Below, one piece after another: positions 62,864 through 64,000 of a stretch of DNA of 64,000 bases. This DNA comes from Pseudomonas sp. Irchel 3E13 (GTDB lineage Bacteria > Pseudomonadota > Gammaproteobacteria > Pseudomonadales > Pseudomonadaceae). Within the stretch, counting starts at the first letter, position 1, and each line of letters opens with the position of its first letter. The stretch lies in contig NZ_FYDX01000017.1 of the NCBI RefSeq assembly GCF_900187455.1, forward strand, positions 79,046-143,045. Reading direction: 5' to 3'. A program made the translations under genes and the position numbers. Below the pieces are notes generated by a model. That model ran no database searches. It saw only the letters and a program-made list of their open reading frames with translations, and was not told where the DNA came from.

Positions 62864-62992
62864 GTGAAAAACCTACTTAGTTTTTTTGAGAAAGCGCTTT
62901 CCTCCAATCCAGTTAATCTTGCGTTATTTTGCTTAATGATCAGCCTTGCGCTGATGTTCTATGTTGTCTGGCTTGCATGGGGGAAGGCGTGA
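62864..62992 (+). CDS. Small single-helix membrane protein, unrecognised
   Basis: A 42-codon frame starting at GTG 62864, with GGAG nine bases upstream. The product starts VKNLLSFFEKALSSNPVNL, then has one continuous hydrophobic segment (about residues 18-38, ALFCLMISLALMFYVVWLA) and ends WGKA. The stop TGA overlaps the ATG of the next gene (TGATG), which suggests translational coupling and supports it being a real gene. The function is unknown. It resembles small phage/plasmid membrane peptides or toxins in shape only. Confidence 0.6.
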   Translation: MKNLLSFFEKALSSNPVNLALFCLMISLALMFYVVWLAWGKA

Positions 62993-63810
62993 TGGCGGCC
63001 AAGAGTGAGTGGGCGAAGCTGCCGATCAGATGGATCCACGAGGGAGCTCTTGTAGACTTCCGCGGCCGATCAACCAGGCCAAGCAGCCGATTGTTTTTGC
63101 ACCTTGTGCAGCCAGAGGTCGATGCTCCTGCACTGCGCAACGAGAGCCTGGCAGCGCTCAAGCTCTTTCTGGTGCTGTGCTGCCGCGCGGACTTCTCCAC
63201 AGGAATGGCCAAGGTCACCTATACGGAGTTGTGCAAGCTTGGTGTGATGTCTAGAGCGGTGGTAGCGCGGTCCCTTCTCAGACTCGAAAATGCCGGATTG
63301 ATCGCTCGCGAGACGCGCGCCCTCAAGAGTGGGTCCTTGATCAAAATCGAGAAATGGAATGATGACTACGGTTGGGGGAAAATCCCGAAGCTGTGGCTAT
63401 ACGACGGCAACCTCGGACGTATGCTGCGTTTGAGCGAATTCAACTTTACGCAGCTGTCATTTCACGCCATGAAGATCTATCTGGCGATCTTGGCATTCCG
63501 AGATCGCCGCGGAATAGCGACCATCAGCTACGACCGTCTGGCGAGCTACACAGGGGTTCCCAGACATCACATCGCCGATACGATCACGCAGCTGTATGCC
63601 ATGGAGCTGGTCTCGTTCCGCCCTGGTGAGTTTCACAACGAGCATCAATTTGACCGGACGAACCGATATTTAGTGCGAGGTTTCGATACGCGGTGGCCGG
63701 CGCTCGAAGAGGAGGACAAGCCGCCTGTCCGAAGCGCCGCTGCGCCTCAGCGCCCTTCCCAGGAGAATGTTGCCTCTGCCTTGGAATTCGTAAAGCCGAG
63801 CGAAAACTGA
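62992..63810 (+). CDS. Two-winged-helix DNA-binding protein, unassigned
   Basis: A 272-residue cytosolic protein. Two similar regions look like winged helices: residues about 54-105 (LAALKLFLVLCCRAD, VTYTELCKLGVMSRAVVARSL) and about 155-210 (AMKIYLAILAFRD, ISYDRLASYTGVPRHHIADTI). Tandem winged helices of this type occur in plasmid replication initiators and in some integrative-element regulators, but no Rep motif is clear. The C-terminal 40 residues are Pro/Glu-rich and likely disordered. The ATG overlaps the stop of the small membrane-protein gene. I cannot name a function. Confidence 0.7.
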   Translation: MAAKSEWAKLPIRWIHEGALVDFRGRSTRPSSRLFLHLVQPEVDAPALRNESLAALKLFLVLCCRADFSTGMAKVTYTELCKLGVMSRAVVARSLLRLENAGLIARETRALKSGSLIKIEKWNDDYGWGKIPKLWLYDGNLGRMLRLSEFNFTQLSFHAMKIYLAILAFRDRRGIATISYDRLASYTGVPRHHIADTITQLYAMELVSFRPGEFHNEHQFDRTNRYLVRGFDTRWPALEEEDKPPVRSAAAPQRPSQENVASALEFVKPSEN

Positions 63811-63873
63811 GTTTGTGGGTGGTGGTCAGCTCGCCATGTGATGCACACATTTTTTCAAGAAAGTGTTAAAGAA
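63811..63873. other. Gap between cargo gene and IS end
   Basis: Short non-coding stretch between the winged-helix gene and the IS3-type end. I see no clear terminator or repeat. Confidence 0.4.
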
Positions 63874-64000
63874 TGAATCGCCCCTGGTTTCCTAGACACT
63901 CTCCAAGCTCAGGAAATAGCGTTTCTCATACTCTACTGGAGACAGCTGCATAGCACTGCTGTGTCGGCGTTTAGGGTTATAGAACATCTCGATGTAATCG
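63874..64000. mobile_element. IS3-family insertion sequence, one end
   Basis: The sequence from 63874 starts TGAATCGCCCCTGGTTTCCT, which looks like the TGAACCGCCCC-type terminal inverted repeat of IS3-family elements in Pseudomonas. The transposase reading frame ends 20 bases inside it. Most of the element lies outside the window. Confidence 0.8.
63892..64000 (-). CDS. IS3-family transposase OrfB, C-terminal fragment
   Basis: Minus-strand frame ending at TAG (63892-63894). The visible end reads DYIEMFYNPKRRHSSAMQLS followed by PVEYEKRYFLSLESV, which is the classic C-terminus of IS3-family OrfB transposases, including the Y-N-x-x-R-x-H motif beyond the catalytic DDE core. The gene starts outside the window, so whether it is intact cannot be seen. 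Confidence 0.92.
   Translation of the reverse strand, partial: DYIEMFYNPKRRHSSAMQLSPVEYEKRYFLSLESV

Larger units (their letters stand above)
55746..64000. mobile_element. Tn7-like transposon in attTn7, right part (continues past the window)
   Basis: The element begins within about 12-32 bases after the glmS stop, at the position where Tn7 inserts (about 25 bases). It carries tandem repeats at this end, then tnsA, tnsB, tnsC and tnsD/tniQ in Tn7 order, all pointing away from glmS as in Tn7. Base composition is visibly more A+T-rich than in the flanking core genes. No tnsE or CRISPR genes are seen. The exact terminus is uncertain: the start given is the position expected from spacing, but the only TGT is at 55733. 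The other end is outside the window. Confidence 0.88.

Noticed and set aside
55722..64000. CRISPR-associated (RNA-guided) Tn7-like transposon
   Set aside because: No cas genes or array in the visible part, and insertion at attTn7 with a TnsD-type protein explains targeting. The unseen part cannot be excluded.
1..64000. tRNA or rRNA genes
   Set aside because: I looked for tRNA-like cloverleafs and rRNA conserved words on both strands and saw none; a covariance search would be decisive.

Overview
The window is a piece of a Pseudomonas chromosome, most likely from the P. fluorescens group. The evidence is gene order and protein similarity: the trpI-trpBA, aroE-hemF-qor, dprA-def-fmt-rsmB-trkA, lpxL-tag-glyQS-gmhB-plsC, gyrB-recF-dnaN-dnaA, rpmH-rnpA-yidD-yidC-mnmE-mnmG-rsmG-parAB, atpIBEFHAGDC and glmU-glmS blocks occur in the order known around the Pseudomonas replication origin. 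GC-rich codon use and the GTAGGAGCGAGC...GCTCGCGA type of intergenic repeat (REP) fit the same assignment.

Layout. 1-16 kb: a dodecin fragment, a DUF883 membrane-anchored protein, tryptophan synthase with its LysR activator, a small dioxygenase, a SulP transporter, a small Pseudomonas-type protein with a structured leader, shikimate and haem genes, a quinone reductase, tsaC, dprA, def, fmt, rsmB, trkA and a TPR protein. 16-22 kb: lpxL, tag, glyQS, gmhB and an acyltransferase. 22.4-28.5 kb: an accessory block between plsC and gyrB (MHS-type transporter, GMC oxidoreductase, LysR regulator, TSUP sulfur transporter, sulfur-dioxygenase-like metallohydrolase). 28.6-44 kb: the replication/segregation core with oriC (about 34.97-35.35 kb), a second DnaA-box array resembling oriC between mnmE and mnmG (39.4-39.85 kb), three parS sites in and beside recF/gyrB, and parAB. 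44-51.4 kb: the complete F1Fo ATP synthase operon. 51.5-55.7 kb: glmU, a DeoR-type regulator and glmS.

55.73 kb to the end of the window: a Tn7-like transposon sitting just downstream of glmS (attTn7), with its glmS-proximal end formed by three tandem 20-bp repeats, then tnsA, tnsB, tnsC and a tnsD/tniQ gene. The overlaps tnsA/tnsB and tnsB/tnsC (ATGA) point to one transcript. The cargo starts with an MvaT/H-NS-family silencer, then a 42-codon gene for a one-helix membrane protein whose stop overlaps the start of an unassigned two-winged-helix protein, then the end of an IS3-family insertion sequence cut by the window edge. The far transposon end and most cargo lie outside the window.

The points I consider most worth following are the oriC-like second DnaA-box array, the transposon-borne MvaT homologue, the unannotated small membrane protein/winged-helix pair, the leader with a ribosome-binding-site hairpin before the small gene at 6369, and the missing LysM (tsaP-type) gene between dprA and def.
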